From positions 1,987,740 through 2,051,739 of the forward strand of contig NZ_CP014222.1 in NCBI RefSeq assembly GCF_000969645.2: 64,000 bases of DNA, read 5' to 3'. The notes under the pieces were generated by a model. That model made no database searches, was not told the origin of the DNA, and saw only the letters and a program-made list of their open reading frames with translations. The position numbers and the translations under genes were made by a program. The stretch is from Janthinobacterium sp. B9-8. Its GTDB lineage: Bacteria; Pseudomonadota; Gammaproteobacteria; Burkholderiales; Chitinibacteraceae. Positions 28,472-37,459 of the stretch are shown piece by piece (positions within the stretch are counted from its first letter, which is position 1; the number at the start of each line of letters is the position of its first letter).

Positions 28472-28777
28472 ATGAGTCACTTCCTATTTATTGTTGATAT
28501 GCCGCCTGAGAGGCCGGGCTCAGCAAATAATCCGCCAATGAATACTGCTGCTAGTTGGCCGTCATTCGAAATTCGAGCTAATGAAATTGCCCTGCCAAAT
28601 CAAGACTCAACAAGACTATGTCGAAACGTTTGGCTGCTTGATGCAGAAAAAACATTGCCAATTCTATTGAATCTATCTTCTTTAGCTAAGAAGCATGAAC
28701 TTAGCTATTCGGCACATTTAATTGATGGCGATATAACTCAGTTGGTCGACGAACAAAACATATGCGATGTTTTATAA
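28472..28777 (+). CDS. Second moron gene, 101-residue hypothetical protein
   Basis: A 101-residue soluble protein with a good AAAGGAAC ribosome binding site. It reads MSHFLFIVDMPPERPGSANN and later SFEIRANEIALPNQDSTRLC. No domain is recognised. It follows the exported moron by 128 bases on the same strand, in the middle of the minus-strand structural genes. The gap between them is AT-rich and could hold a separate promoter. Confidence 0.65.
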   Translation: MSHFLFIVDMPPERPGSANNPPMNTAASWPSFEIRANEIALPNQDSTRLCRNVWLLDAEKTLPILLNLSSLAKKHELSYSAHLIDGDITQLVDEQNICDVL

Positions 28778-28806
28778 TGAAGCCCGTTTTGTTAGAGGAG
28801 TAGAGG

Positions 28807-29877
28807 CTACTGCCCGCCCACCTTTGGAATCGGATCGGTTAGAAAATTGCGAGGCTTTGACGAGGGCTGTTGCGCAGTAGTCAAGCTTTCCCTCAGGGCG
28901 TTGATCTCTTTTTTAACGCCTTGCACTTCTTGAAGCTTCTTAACGTACGCAGGGTTTTTATCGCTTTTATTCATGATATTTTCCAGCTCTCGCATCACGA
29001 TTTTTAAATCCTCCTGCCGCGTCGTAATTGCTCGGAAGATTTCATCCCTACGATAATCACGTTTACTACCGACACCATCAGGACTTTGATCAAACTTGGC
29101 CTGCCCATCCTTTGTTTCGGCCTCTTTCGCATTTGTATTGGCATTTTGCTGCTTCACACCCAGCTCTGATTTGCCAAGTTCACCCGCTTTACCTGTCAGT
29201 ACATTCTCGCCACCCGCATAGAATCCATCGCCTTTTTGTGCGCGATTCCAAGCTGCAAGCGATTCGATAGCGCGTGGGTCTTTACTTTGAATGGCGGCCT
29301 GTAAAATGCCATTGGTCATGCGTTGCTCATCGCCCTTCTGCACGCCACCATACTGATCGGGATTAAGCGTGCGCAACACCGCATCGCCATAGATTTCTTT
29401 AGCCTTTCCAATTCGTTGCGCAGCAGCCTCATCAGGCACTTGCGACTCAATGTAGCTATTTTCCGCATCAGCAGGCACGCCCCCTTCCGTAGGTGGCCCC
29501 CTAAAGTCACGCCCACCACTTAGCGTCTGCAGCGTCCGTGTCGGCATTTTTCCTGTCGTCACGCTATCTAAATACTCTTTTACCTGTGGTACGGTCATGC
29601 CGCTACTCGCCGCAATCTGCAAGTAGTCTTCGTCACTTGTTGGCAATACAGCGCCTTTGCCCCCACGCCCACCACCGCCTTGCTTCGCCTCTAGACGTTG
29701 CTCCAGCATTTTGAGGTTATTATCGTTTTTAGCCTCTGACATTTGGCGCTGAAAATCGAGTTTCGCCTGCAAATACTCGTCCTTCTCTTTCCAGCTCTGC
29801 TCCGCCTTGGCCGACGCCGCTAGATAACCCGCGCCACCCGTTGCCGCCCCTACAATCGTTTCAAGGATTCCAGCCAT
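28807..29877 (-). CDS. Phage internal virion/structural protein with coiled coils
   Basis: A 356-residue protein with an N-terminal hydrophobic glycine-rich helix (ILETIVGAATGGAGYLAAS) and strongly predicted coiled coils, e.g. residues about 28-68 and the Glu/Lys-rich 280-330 segment. It ends in FLTDPIPKVGG. Its position between the polyvalent ejection protein and other small structural genes suggests an internal or ejection protein. Its start overlaps the previous gene's stop by one base (TAATG), so it is translationally coupled. No enzymatic motif is seen. Confidence 0.65.
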   Translation of the reverse strand: MAGILETIVGAATGGAGYLAASAKAEQSWKEKDEYLQAKLDFQRQMSEAKNDNNLKMLEQRLEAKQGGGGRGGKGAVLPTSDEDYLQIAASSGMTVPQVKEYLDSVTTGKMPTRTLQTLSGGRDFRGPPTEGGVPADAENSYIESQVPDEAAAQRIGKAKEIYGDAVLRTLNPDQYGGVQKGDEQRMTNGILQAAIQSKDPRAIESLAAWNRAQKGDGFYAGGENVLTGKAGELGKSELGVKQQNANTNAKEAETKDGQAKFDQSPDGVGSKRDYRRDEIFRAITTRQEDLKIVMRELENIMNKSDKNPAYVKKLQEVQGVKKEINALRESLTTAQQPSSKPRNFLTDPIPKVGGQ

Positions 29878-30341
29878 TACATCACCTCTTCTTGAGTTTC
29901 AGGCGCGCTTTGCTTATCAATCACACGGGTTTTAAACAGTGCCACGGCGCATGGCAAAACAGCCTTGGCGTAGGCGGCAAGCTGCTCTTGCGGCAAGGCT
30001 TCAATCTTTACGCAAAACTCGGCCACCAATTGTGAAACCATAGGTAGCGCTAGGCTAATGCTCTTGGGGTCGCTAGCCTCGCCTGTTTTCTGGATTTGAT
30101 CCAAAGCACCCATCACCAGATTAACCACCAGCTCGCCGCCCTCATCCTCATCTAACTTGCCATCGGCCATCAACTTTTGCGCCACGGCCTCCTGCATCTG
30201 AGGATTAAAAATAATCTTGCCCGCGTCTTGAGCAATCCGCACATGCTGTGGTTGCTGTGCTTGCTGTGCCTGTGTTGGTGCTGTTTGCATTGGCGCGGCT
30301 GTTGGCGCTTGCGCTTGTTGTGCGTCGGTTAAAATGCCCAT
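29877..30341 (-). CDS. Phage structural-region protein, 154 residues
   Basis: A 154-residue soluble protein. The first 35 residues are a low-complexity Ala/Gln/Pro stretch (TDAQQAQAPTAAP), then an acidic helical part (MADGKLDEDEGGELVVNLV) and a C-terminal helix. Stop and start codons overlap its neighbours on both sides, so it belongs to the virion operon. It could be a small internal virion protein; no family is recognised. Confidence 0.6.
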   Translation of the reverse strand: MGILTDAQQAQAPTAAPMQTAPTQAQQAQQPQHVRIAQDAGKIIFNPQMQEAVAQKLMADGKLDEDEGGELVVNLVMGALDQIQKTGEASDPKSISLALPMVSQLVAEFCVKIEALPQEQLAAYAKAVLPCAVALFKTRVIDKQSAPETQEEVM

Positions 30342-30757
30342 TATTTAAAGCCTCCGGCCGTACCCAATTTAATACCCTCGGGAATGCGACGTGCTTCTTG
30401 CACGCGATCCCACGACTCCTTATCCATTGCTCGTTTTGCATCAATTAATTGCTCTTGCTGCTTTCCCTGCAAATAAGCCTGCCCACCACCCGCAACAATT
30501 GAAGCAAGCAAGCCTTTGGTCGATGAATCCATGCCAGAATAAGCAGTCCCCACTGCTTTTGCGCCATCCCAAAGCGAGCCAAACACCTTACCAGCCACAT
30601 CAGTCACTCCGCCAAATGTTGAAGCCAACGAATCAGCGCCTTGAAACTGCGTATAGTCATAATCAGTAGAGCCCGAATCAACCGTAAACTCACTTGGCAA
30701 AATATCGCTAGAGCCAGAATCGCTCCAATTAATATCTGAAAAATCAAAATCATCCAT
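30341..30757 (-). CDS. Phage structural-region protein, 138 residues
   Basis: A 138-residue protein starting with an acidic, Asp/Ser-rich stretch (MDDFDFSDINWSDSGSSD). A Gly/Ala-rich middle region with SMDSSTKGLLASIVAGGGQAY-like character and a Lys/Arg/Gln helix (KQQEQLIDAKRAMDKESW) follow. It is coupled to the next gene by a one-base overlap. It resembles small podovirus internal proteins in size and position only. Confidence 0.55.
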   Translation of the reverse strand: MDDFDFSDINWSDSGSSDILPSEFTVDSGSTDYDYTQFQGADSLASTFGGVTDVAGKVFGSLWDGAKAVGTAYSGMDSSTKGLLASIVAGGGQAYLQGKQQEQLIDAKRAMDKESWDRVQEARRIPEGIKLGTAGGFK

Positions 30758-30767
30758 GACCTACCCT

Positions 30768-31757
30768 TTATGAGAATTGGCTGTAATTAGCCATGGCCGT
30801 TTGAATTGGCGATATAACTTGTTTCGGCGCAACTGCATTGTTTAAGCCGGTTCGCCCTGTGTTTCCCGTATTGCCTGTATTTCCAAGCAATGCTTTTGAT
30901 AGCGAGCCATCAGCATAATCTGTATTGCCACCCTGACCGCCTGTTGAATAACCTCCGCCGTCGGCATTACTTGGCGCTGCGCTGGCGGCACTTCTAGCCA
31001 GTACCCCGCCAACCTTTGAGCCTACGACGCTGCCTAGTTTGCTACTGATTGGACTGCCGCCCAAATAACCGCCCACAAGAGAGCCAAGCACGCCCCCACC
31101 AGTGCGTGCAGCGCCAGATTCATCGCCCATTGCAAGGCTGGTGCCCGCACTAGCAGCCGCTCCAGCCCAGGGTCCGGCCACCGCATTTACGGCCATTCCC
31201 GCTAGACTCGGTGCACTGCCTTTGATGCTATCAAAGCCACGGCTGTAGGCTTTTTGACCAATATCGCCAAGTTGCAAGGCAAGCCCAATCGCAGGATTGG
31301 AAAAACTAACCGCCGTTTCGCCTGCGCTTAAAATGGCCGAGCTAAGTGGCCCTGTTGCAAGTGCATCAAGAGAGCCGACGACACTTGCTCGATCCGAGTA
31401 ATTGTATCCAAGTTGCGACAAAGACTTCGACGCGTCATGATCAGACATACTAAACATGGACGACATTGTCTGAGCGGTGTCATGCGCATTTGCAACGGCT
31501 GTATCGCCCCCTTTATTGCCTTGATCTACCCCCAGCGCAGCAGCAAGGGATTGCCCCGGCGATGAATTACTTCCCGCCGTATTCCCACCACCATTACTGC
31601 TCGAGTTATTGCCTTGATTGCCCGGACCATTACCATAACCATGCGCACTATCACCCGCACCGCGACCCCCTCCGCCCGTAGGTCCGCTTGATTGTGCGCC
31701 ACCACCGCCACCCGTTCCATCGCCACCTTGCGCGCCATTCCCATAATTACCCGCCAT
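30768..31757 (-). CDS. Gly/Ser-rich phage virion protein
   Basis: A 329-residue protein. Residues 1-75 are extreme low complexity in Gly, Asn and Ser (GNGAQGGDGTGGGGGAQ). The middle has Ala/Gly-rich hydrophobic patches (LAGMAVNAVAGPWAGAAAS, GVLGSLVGGYLGG) that could associate with membrane during ejection. A second Asn/Gly-rich tract (GNTGNTGNTGRTG) is near the end. It lies in the virion operon between two structural genes. The function is unknown; an ejection protein is likely. Confidence 0.6.
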   Translation of the reverse strand: MAGNYGNGAQGGDGTGGGGGAQSSGPTGGGGRGAGDSAHGYGNGPGNQGNNSSSNGGGNTAGSNSSPGQSLAAALGVDQGNKGGDTAVANAHDTAQTMSSMFSMSDHDASKSLSQLGYNYSDRASVVGSLDALATGPLSSAILSAGETAVSFSNPAIGLALQLGDIGQKAYSRGFDSIKGSAPSLAGMAVNAVAGPWAGAAASAGTSLAMGDESGAARTGGGVLGSLVGGYLGGSPISSKLGSVVGSKVGGVLARSAASAAPSNADGGGYSTGGQGGNTDYADGSLSKALLGNTGNTGNTGRTGLNNAVAPKQVISPIQTAMANYSQFS

Positions 31758-31759
31758 AA

Positions 31760-32731
31760 TTAACCCCCGGCAACAGGTGTAAGACTATTCGGCGCAAGCT
31801 TTAACTTAAACTCGCCCGTACCGTCTTCATTACCGAAGTACAGCTTGTTAATCATTTTCACGGAGTTGGCCTTATCCGGCCCCGTCCCTTCTAGGATTTG
31901 AGTCATCATCGCGGCGTAGTTGCTAAAGCTAGCGTTATTCAGTACCGCGCTGGCGTTCTGCATCGTCCATGACAGCTGATCCCGATTGAGATTATTCTGC
32001 GCAAAGAACTGATCGTTCTGTTTGGTTAACGTTTGAGTGAACTCATTGGCCCGCGCCGCCCTGTCCTTATCTGCCTGCCCGCCCGAAAAGAGCTGCTGCT
32101 TCTCAAGCTGCGCAGCCGATGCATCAATATTTTTCTGCAATAGGCCCGTGGCCTGATTGCGGTCAAGCTGGCTCTCACCACGTGCAAACTGCTGCTGGTT
32201 GTCCTGCAAAAAGCGCTGATTTTCAATATTCTTCTGTAGCAAGCCCGTGGCTTGATCTCGATCTAGCGCACCTTGGTGTTTCTGAAACTCGAATTGATTG
32301 CCCTGTAAACCAAACTGATTCTGATACCCCTGATTAGCTGCTGCCGTGCTGCTGTAGGTATTGGCATCAGCCTGTGCCACCGGCAACATCACAGACAAAG
32401 CACCCTGTTCACCGGATTGCGCGGCCATGCCGCTATTGCCCAGCCCGCGCTCGGCGGCTGTTTCCATGGCATTGGTTCTTGCCTGGGTAACCAAAGGCGA
32501 GCCACGCGCCGACAAAGTCGCCAAATTCTTTGACGTCAGCTCATTGTCTTGCACTGCACGAGTAATAGGCCCCGTGTAAACCGGCGCAGGGGGTGGCGCT
32601 GGCGCAGAAAATGCAGAGGAAGACGGCGCTGCAGTTATCCCTCTCGTCTGATATTCGGGGTCATAGGCCGCAGCTTGTTCATGGGTATATGTTCCCGCTG
32701 CTACCGCATTTCGCAGGTCTTGTACGCTCAT
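31760..32731 (-). CDS. Phage virion protein with internal helical repeats
   Basis: A 323-residue protein that is Gln/Asn/Ala-rich. It contains at least two copies of a repeat of about 33 residues, each starting LDR(D/N)QATGLLQKNI, within residues about 155-225, predicted as long amphipathic helices. The N-terminal part has a Pro/Ala linker (SAPAPPPAPVYTGP). It overlaps the 140-residue gene upstream by four bases (ATGA). Probably an internal head or tail-needle-associated protein; the family is not recognised. Confidence 0.6.
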   Translation of the reverse strand: MSVQDLRNAVAAGTYTHEQAAAYDPEYQTRGITAAPSSSAFSAPAPPPAPVYTGPITRAVQDNELTSKNLATLSARGSPLVTQARTNAMETAAERGLGNSGMAAQSGEQGALSVMLPVAQADANTYSSTAAANQGYQNQFGLQGNQFEFQKHQGALDRDQATGLLQKNIENQRFLQDNQQQFARGESQLDRNQATGLLQKNIDASAAQLEKQQLFSGGQADKDRAARANEFTQTLTKQNDQFFAQNNLNRDQLSWTMQNASAVLNNASFSNYAAMMTQILEGTGPDKANSVKMINKLYFGNEDGTGEFKLKLAPNSLTPVAGG

Positions 32732-33150
32732 AGCAACACCCCACGCTTAACCGCTTCGGCACGCTCGGTACTCAAGCAACGAATGCCCACTAGATAGTCA
32801 ATGATCTGCTGGGTACTCGCCAAACCCAGATCAACTTCAGTTAAGCGAGGATCATCCAGAATCTTGTACGCGTCTTGCAGTATCCGATCCTCCACTCGCG
32901 CGTCCTCAATCGCCAGTCGCTCCTGCACGGTAAAACAAAGCTTGAATTGGATCGGGGTGAGTTTTGGAGGGGTGGCAGGTGTAGGTGTTACTGTTACACG
33001 CGAAAAAGCACGGCCATCATACCGATCACCCTCCGTCACGGCGTGCTTGAGTGGCAAGGCAACGACAGACTGCAAGCCGGTCATTTCCTCTTTGTCACTC
33101 ATCGCAATATGCGCAACCACACCATCGCGGATATAAGCGTATTGGGTCAT
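32728..33150 (-). CDS. Phage tail-fibre-associated protein, 140 residues
   Basis: A 140-residue protein beginning MTQYAYIRDGVVAHIAMSDKEE, a start like that of small fibre-associated or chaperone-type phage proteins. The second half is helical (ERLAIEDARVEDRILQDAY). It directly follows the 600-residue fibre gene, the usual place of a fibre assembly protein, and overlaps the next gene by ATGA. The chaperone role is inferred from position and layout. Confidence 0.55.
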   Translation of the reverse strand: MTQYAYIRDGVVAHIAMSDKEEMTGLQSVVALPLKHAVTEGDRYDGRAFSRVTVTPTPATPPKLTPIQFKLCFTVQERLAIEDARVEDRILQDAYKILDDPRLTEVDLGLASTQQIIDYLVGIRCLSTERAEAVKRGVLL

Positions 33151-33159
33151 GGCAAGCTC

Positions 33160-34962
33160 CTAGATAAATTCAAATGCGATATGGCCGCACGATGGATCAG
33201 AGAATAAATTGGAGGCTTGATTTGCCATGGGCATACCCGCGCCAAACAGCAGTACATCGCCTTCCACTACGTCCACCATAAAGCGCACTACGCCTTCGCC
33301 ACCGCCACCGGCGTTTGTCGTACCGTTACCACCTGCGCCAGCGCCAAAACCAATCGCACGCCCCTGTACATTGGGCCGCGCCATGATTGAGCCGCCACCT
33401 GCGGGGGTACTGGTCGCACCTGCACCACCACTACCACCGGCAAACTTAACTCCGTAACTTTGCGGTGTAATTTCCCACGCCATCGGCACAGCACCGCCGC
33501 CAAAAACAGCCGCACCTGTGATACCAACAGCCGCATTGCCACTACCTAAGCTCACTCCGGTCAGGTAGCCCATGCCGCCAATACCTACCCCGTTATTAAT
33601 GGAGCTATCACCACAACTTGCGCTAGTAGTGCAGCCACCAAAGCGCGTATTTAGCCCGCCCCCTAGCGTAAGCAATTCCATATAATCACTTTGCCGGATC
33701 ACGCGAAGATTGCCACCATCGCCTGATGTGGAGGGACTCAGAAAAAACTGGACAGTAATATCGGGGAAAATATTGTAAGTTGCCGAGCCCTCGACGGCGG
33801 CAATCACTCCAGATGGATGGTCGGACACAAGATTAAAGCTCGAACTAGCAGCGTTTAATGTCCACACCAAGCCATCGACACTCCAAAACAGCCCTCCTGT
33901 AGCCAAAGCGACAAAATGCCCTGTGCGCGAGGCAAAGCAAATTCTTTGTATTGCGGTAGTTAGCCCTGTTAGCGTTACCGCCGTCCAAGTAATGCCGTCA
34001 GTCGTCGTAGAAGTTTTGTTGCCGAAGGCAATAACACGGGCATTACCAAACAACAGCGTGCTACCGCTCGTTAGGCCTGATGTACGTTGCGTGTACGTGC
34101 CATTGATGGTACTCGATGTGTAGATGGTTCCATCGGTGCAGAGAATAATGTACAGACCAAACGCATAAATAACGGAGCCAACCTGATGCACGTTAACGGC
34201 ATCTACCGTTACCTTGGGCCAGCCCGCAGGATTGACTGAGTCGGCCGCCGTTTGGTAAAAGAATGCCGTTTTATCGCCCGCACTGGATGAGGCGGCTAAA
34301 AAGTAACCGTTGGCATAGTGCATACTCGCAAGCGTGCTGGCATAAGCTGCGGAATTGGTAAATGCCGAACCATTCCATGATGAAATAACGCTTGCAGTGC
34401 CAGATAGCGAAGCAATACGCATGCTGGTAGGAGACGCTGTTTCGCACGCGGCTGGGGCCATTGCCATCAATCTAGCGTTAGCAGATCCAGACGTGACAGG
34501 TACGTTGCTTTGCGCCCAATTAAGGCCGCCGTCTAGGGTTATATATGGTGAATAACTGGCATTGTATCCCCACGCCACCGCTACCCCGTTATCAGCGACC
34601 AGTAGCCCGATGCCAACTGCTGTCGCATTAAAGACAGTACCGCCAGTCACTAATGATTGACCTACTTTCCGTCCAACAGGATCGATCATTGCTGCTGGAG
34701 TAGTAGAGCCGGATGAGTTCATAGAAAATACATAGTTGCCTAGGGGGCTGGCTGCAATGATAGAGGTATTGGGCAGCCCGTTTGCTAGCGGAATCCCAGC
34801 AGCAGGCCGACCGCCTGCAGCTACACCGGTAATCAGGCACTTGGTCGCACCTTTTGGCACAATCACACGGCCCGTCAAAGACTTAGGCACAACCTTGGCC
34901 AGCACTTGCCCCGAACTGGATACACCGACATTAGCTGCGGCTTGCTTATCAATTGCGCGCAT
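33160..34962 (-). CDS. Tail fibre/spike protein with beta-propeller-like repeats
   Basis: A 600-residue protein. An N-terminal part (residues 1-55) probably attaches to the virion. The central part has sialidase-type repeats with S/T-x-DG-x-x-W cores, such as LDGGLNWAQS, TTDGITWTAV and SVDGLVWTLN, each followed by beta strands; this suggests a beta-propeller. Residues about 430-590 are very Gly/Ala-rich (GGSGGAGATSTPAGGG), typical of fibre tips. It is the likely receptor-binding protein. No catalytic residues of a sialidase can be confirmed. Confidence 0.7.
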   Translation of the reverse strand: MRAIDKQAAANVGVSSSGQVLAKVVPKSLTGRVIVPKGATKCLITGVAAGGRPAAGIPLANGLPNTSIIAASPLGNYVFSMNSSGSTTPAAMIDPVGRKVGQSLVTGGTVFNATAVGIGLLVADNGVAVAWGYNASYSPYITLDGGLNWAQSNVPVTSGSANARLMAMAPAACETASPTSMRIASLSGTASVISSWNGSAFTNSAAYASTLASMHYANGYFLAASSSAGDKTAFFYQTAADSVNPAGWPKVTVDAVNVHQVGSVIYAFGLYIILCTDGTIYTSSTINGTYTQRTSGLTSGSTLLFGNARVIAFGNKTSTTTDGITWTAVTLTGLTTAIQRICFASRTGHFVALATGGLFWSVDGLVWTLNAASSSFNLVSDHPSGVIAAVEGSATYNIFPDITVQFFLSPSTSGDGGNLRVIRQSDYMELLTLGGGLNTRFGGCTTSASCGDSSINNGVGIGGMGYLTGVSLGSGNAAVGITGAAVFGGGAVPMAWEITPQSYGVKFAGGSGGAGATSTPAGGGSIMARPNVQGRAIGFGAGAGGNGTTNAGGGGEGVVRFMVDVVEGDVLLFGAGMPMANQASNLFSDPSCGHIAFEFI

Positions 34963-34964
34963 AA

Positions 34965-35282
34965 TTAAGCCACCTCTTCAAAGCAAGAAACTCGCGCCGC
35001 AACGTTCGCAACACTTGAAAATAAAACCACTCGTTCACCTGCGCTCATGGGTTCCCCTGTTAGCTTGTAAATCGCCCCCGCTTTGAGTAACAAATCAGGC
35101 TCTACACGATCCGCATCCGCTGGGCTGGCGCTGGTACTGATGTACACGCGCAAAGTCGTATCCACTACGCCGTAATTCACCACATTAATATTTGCCGTGC
35201 GCACATTACCGCCTGCGACTACACCGGTATCCTGAAAAGACGCTGCGGGTAAATTTCCCGACCAAACCAAGCCTGATGCCAT
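34965..35282 (-). CDS. Small tail-associated protein, 105 residues
   Basis: A 105-residue, beta-rich protein (VRTANINVVNYGVVDTTLRV and GERVVLFSSVANVAARVSC) with no recognised family. It lies two bases upstream of the fibre gene and ten bases downstream of the Ala-rich fibre-like gene, so it belongs to the host-recognition module. It may be a fibre-linking or decorating subunit. Confidence 0.55.
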   Translation of the reverse strand: MASGLVWSGNLPAASFQDTGVVAGGNVRTANINVVNYGVVDTTLRVYISTSASPADADRVEPDLLLKAGAIYKLTGEPMSAGERVVLFSSVANVAARVSCFEEVA

Positions 35283-35291
35283 GATGGACCT

Positions 35292-35732
35292 CTATAAACT
35301 TGCAAAATAAAAACGACTGGCACGGCCAGAAAACGTGCTCGCAAATAACACGCCGTCGGCAGTCGGATTAACCAGTAGCGCTTTATTGGCATTGCCCGCA
35401 AAAGCCGGAAAGCCAGCCGCTGCGCCAATAGAAGCCGCAGTCACAAGAGCACTTGCCGCCGCACCCTGAGCAATCCCCGCGCTTGTTGCCGCATTAGTCG
35501 CCTGTGTCGTAGCAATCACCGCCTGTGCGGTCGCCCCTGTTTCGGCTGCTTGTGCCGCCACCTTGGCAGCGGTCGCCGCAGCAACAGAAGCCGCAATCCC
35601 GCTCGCCCCCGAAAAATCCTCCTCAACCGCTTCGAAACCGGTCTTGATCGCGCTCAACAGCGCGGTCGCATCAGTCGTGGTAATCAAGGCGTCCGGCAGA
35701 TAGGTTGTCGTCCAATTGAAATATGTACTCAT
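35292..35732 (-). CDS. Ala-rich tail fibre protein
   Basis: A 146-residue protein. Residues 1-35 (MSTYFNWTTTYLPDALI) look like a virion-binding head. Residues 40-110 are an Ala/Thr-rich helical stretch (AAATAAKVAAQAAETGATA) of the trimeric coiled-coil fibre-shaft kind. The end (NPTADGVLFASTFSGRASRFY) resembles a short fibre tip. It overlaps the upstream 576-residue gene by ATGA. Confidence 0.6.
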   Translation of the reverse strand: MSTYFNWTTTYLPDALITTTDATALLSAIKTGFEAVEEDFSGASGIAASVAAATAAKVAAQAAETGATAQAVIATTQATNAATSAGIAQGAAASALVTAASIGAAAGFPAFAGNANKALLVNPTADGVLFASTFSGRASRFYFASL

Positions 35733-37459
35733 CGCACAGGCCCTTTTTCTGAGAGATAGAATGTGGCAGCAGAGAGCGTAAATGCTTCATCCACGGCGCT
35801 TTCATGCACGATAAACAGGTTTAAATTTTCCCCAATGCCGCGCATGGGAATGGAAGCCGTGGGGTATAGCCCAGCGGAATAGCGGGATTGGTCATACTGG
35901 GCGGTGTCATACGTTCCACCTCCGCCGCCATGGGAGTTCATTTCGTGATCAGCGCTGACCGCTGCGCCATAATCAAACTCAACGCGCGTATGAAAATTCA
36001 AAGGAGCGCTAGCCTGCATTTCCAGCTCTAGGCGATGGGCACGCATCCGCCGCCCTCTTTTGCCCAGCACGTAAGCCAGCCGAATCACAGACTGAATCGC
36101 CGCGCCCGCAAAACTCGTTCCACTGTCCAGTATGGCTACACGCCCATTATCAAAGCCGCCTAAGATCAGCTCGCTACCCAGTACGTCTCGCCATGATCCA
36201 GCCGTTGCCAATTGATCGGGGTAAATGTGCCGCATGGCGACCACCGAGCCATTGCTCTGCACGGTAAAAATCAGCGTGGTTTTATCGTTCATCACTAAAC
36301 GAAGCTGGCCCTTGCTCCGCGCCGGATAGGAGAACAGCACGTTCTGGCTATTAATCAGCTTTTTGACCTTGCGTGACATTGCAGAGCTGGCAAAGTCGCC
36401 GTATTGCTGAACCGCTCCGATGCTTTGTAGGCCTTCCGCGCAGGCGTACAGCAATCCGCCTTTTACTTCGCAGGCGGTATCAAATAAAGCACCGTTGGAT
36501 TGCGTAAGGGTTTTGAGTTGAAACGTCAATGACGTTGCGCCATACAGCAACAAGACACGATCATCACAGCCAATCGCCATGACTTCGCCCTTGAATGAAT
36601 TCAAAGAAGTAATTTCTGCACCGGTCGATAGCTGATCTGCCCCGAGCGCCACCACGAATGAAAGAGGATTGCCAATAGCACTGTGTTGGAGCGAGCCACC
36701 ATTGAACGCAAGCCATAGATAGTTGCTATGCGCTTCAATTTGCTTGGGCGTATTCACTGGCATTAACGAAGGGATTTGCGCGAACACAGTGCCGTCAAAC
36801 TCAAACGCAGGGTTCTTGCCATCACAGCCATAAATCCGCTGCGTGCCCGCTGCCCCACCAAAGTTGTTAGCTAAGAGCTGATACTTGCCGTCCGGCTGTA
36901 GTACCGGCACGACCGCCAAACTTGCCGCCTTAGCGCAAACGGTCGCCCCAACTTTGATGTTTTCCGCGTTTTGCCATGTGCCGGTGATATTAGATACCAC
37001 TAGCGCCCCGACCATCGGCGCAGGTACGCCTGACCAATCGCCGTCTGTGGTGCAAACCCGCTTAACCAAAGCAGTTGCACCAGAAATTGCACCAGTAATG
37101 GTGTCGCCTTCTTTGATCTTGAACGTGCCGGTATTGAATTGAATCGCCGCATTCAACGTAACCAATGCCCAACTTGAAACGCCGGATTGATACAGCTTGC
37201 AGCTCAGTCCATCCGTAGCATTGCGGAACGCGTACACCAACCCGTTAAGATAAAAAACACCTCGAATCGGGCCAGAGCCAGGTACAACCGCAGGGGTTAG
37301 CGAGCCATCAAACCACGCGTAACCGTCAGCCCGTCGATAACCACCATCTACCGCCTCGTAGTTACGGCAGTGGATCGCTTCGCCCGCTTTGACCAAAATG
37401 GCGGAATCGGCAAGATTCAAGCCCTCGCGCATGGGAAACGTTACCGGCGTCCAACTCAT
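35729..37459 (-). CDS. Tail tube/nozzle-like structural protein
   Basis: A 576-residue beta-rich protein (MSWTPVTFPMREGLNLADS and FYLNGLVYAFRNATDG; later SLQHSAIGNPLSF and DDRVLLLYGATSL). The WD-like spacing suggests a beta-propeller tail nozzle of the sort found in short-tailed phages (P22 gp10 or T7 gp12-like position). It follows the 212-residue adaptor, overlapping by four bases, and precedes the fibre genes. The role is inferred from gene order and size. Confidence 0.65.
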   Translation of the reverse strand: MSWTPVTFPMREGLNLADSAILVKAGEAIHCRNYEAVDGGYRRADGYAWFDGSLTPAVVPGSGPIRGVFYLNGLVYAFRNATDGLSCKLYQSGVSSWALVTLNAAIQFNTGTFKIKEGDTITGAISGATALVKRVCTTDGDWSGVPAPMVGALVVSNITGTWQNAENIKVGATVCAKAASLAVVPVLQPDGKYQLLANNFGGAAGTQRIYGCDGKNPAFEFDGTVFAQIPSLMPVNTPKQIEAHSNYLWLAFNGGSLQHSAIGNPLSFVVALGADQLSTGAEITSLNSFKGEVMAIGCDDRVLLLYGATSLTFQLKTLTQSNGALFDTACEVKGGLLYACAEGLQSIGAVQQYGDFASSAMSRKVKKLINSQNVLFSYPARSKGQLRLVMNDKTTLIFTVQSNGSVVAMRHIYPDQLATAGSWRDVLGSELILGGFDNGRVAILDSGTSFAGAAIQSVIRLAYVLGKRGRRMRAHRLELEMQASAPLNFHTRVEFDYGAAVSADHEMNSHGGGGGTYDTAQYDQSRYSAGLYPTASIPMRGIGENLNLFIVHESAVDEAFTLSAATFYLSEKGPVR

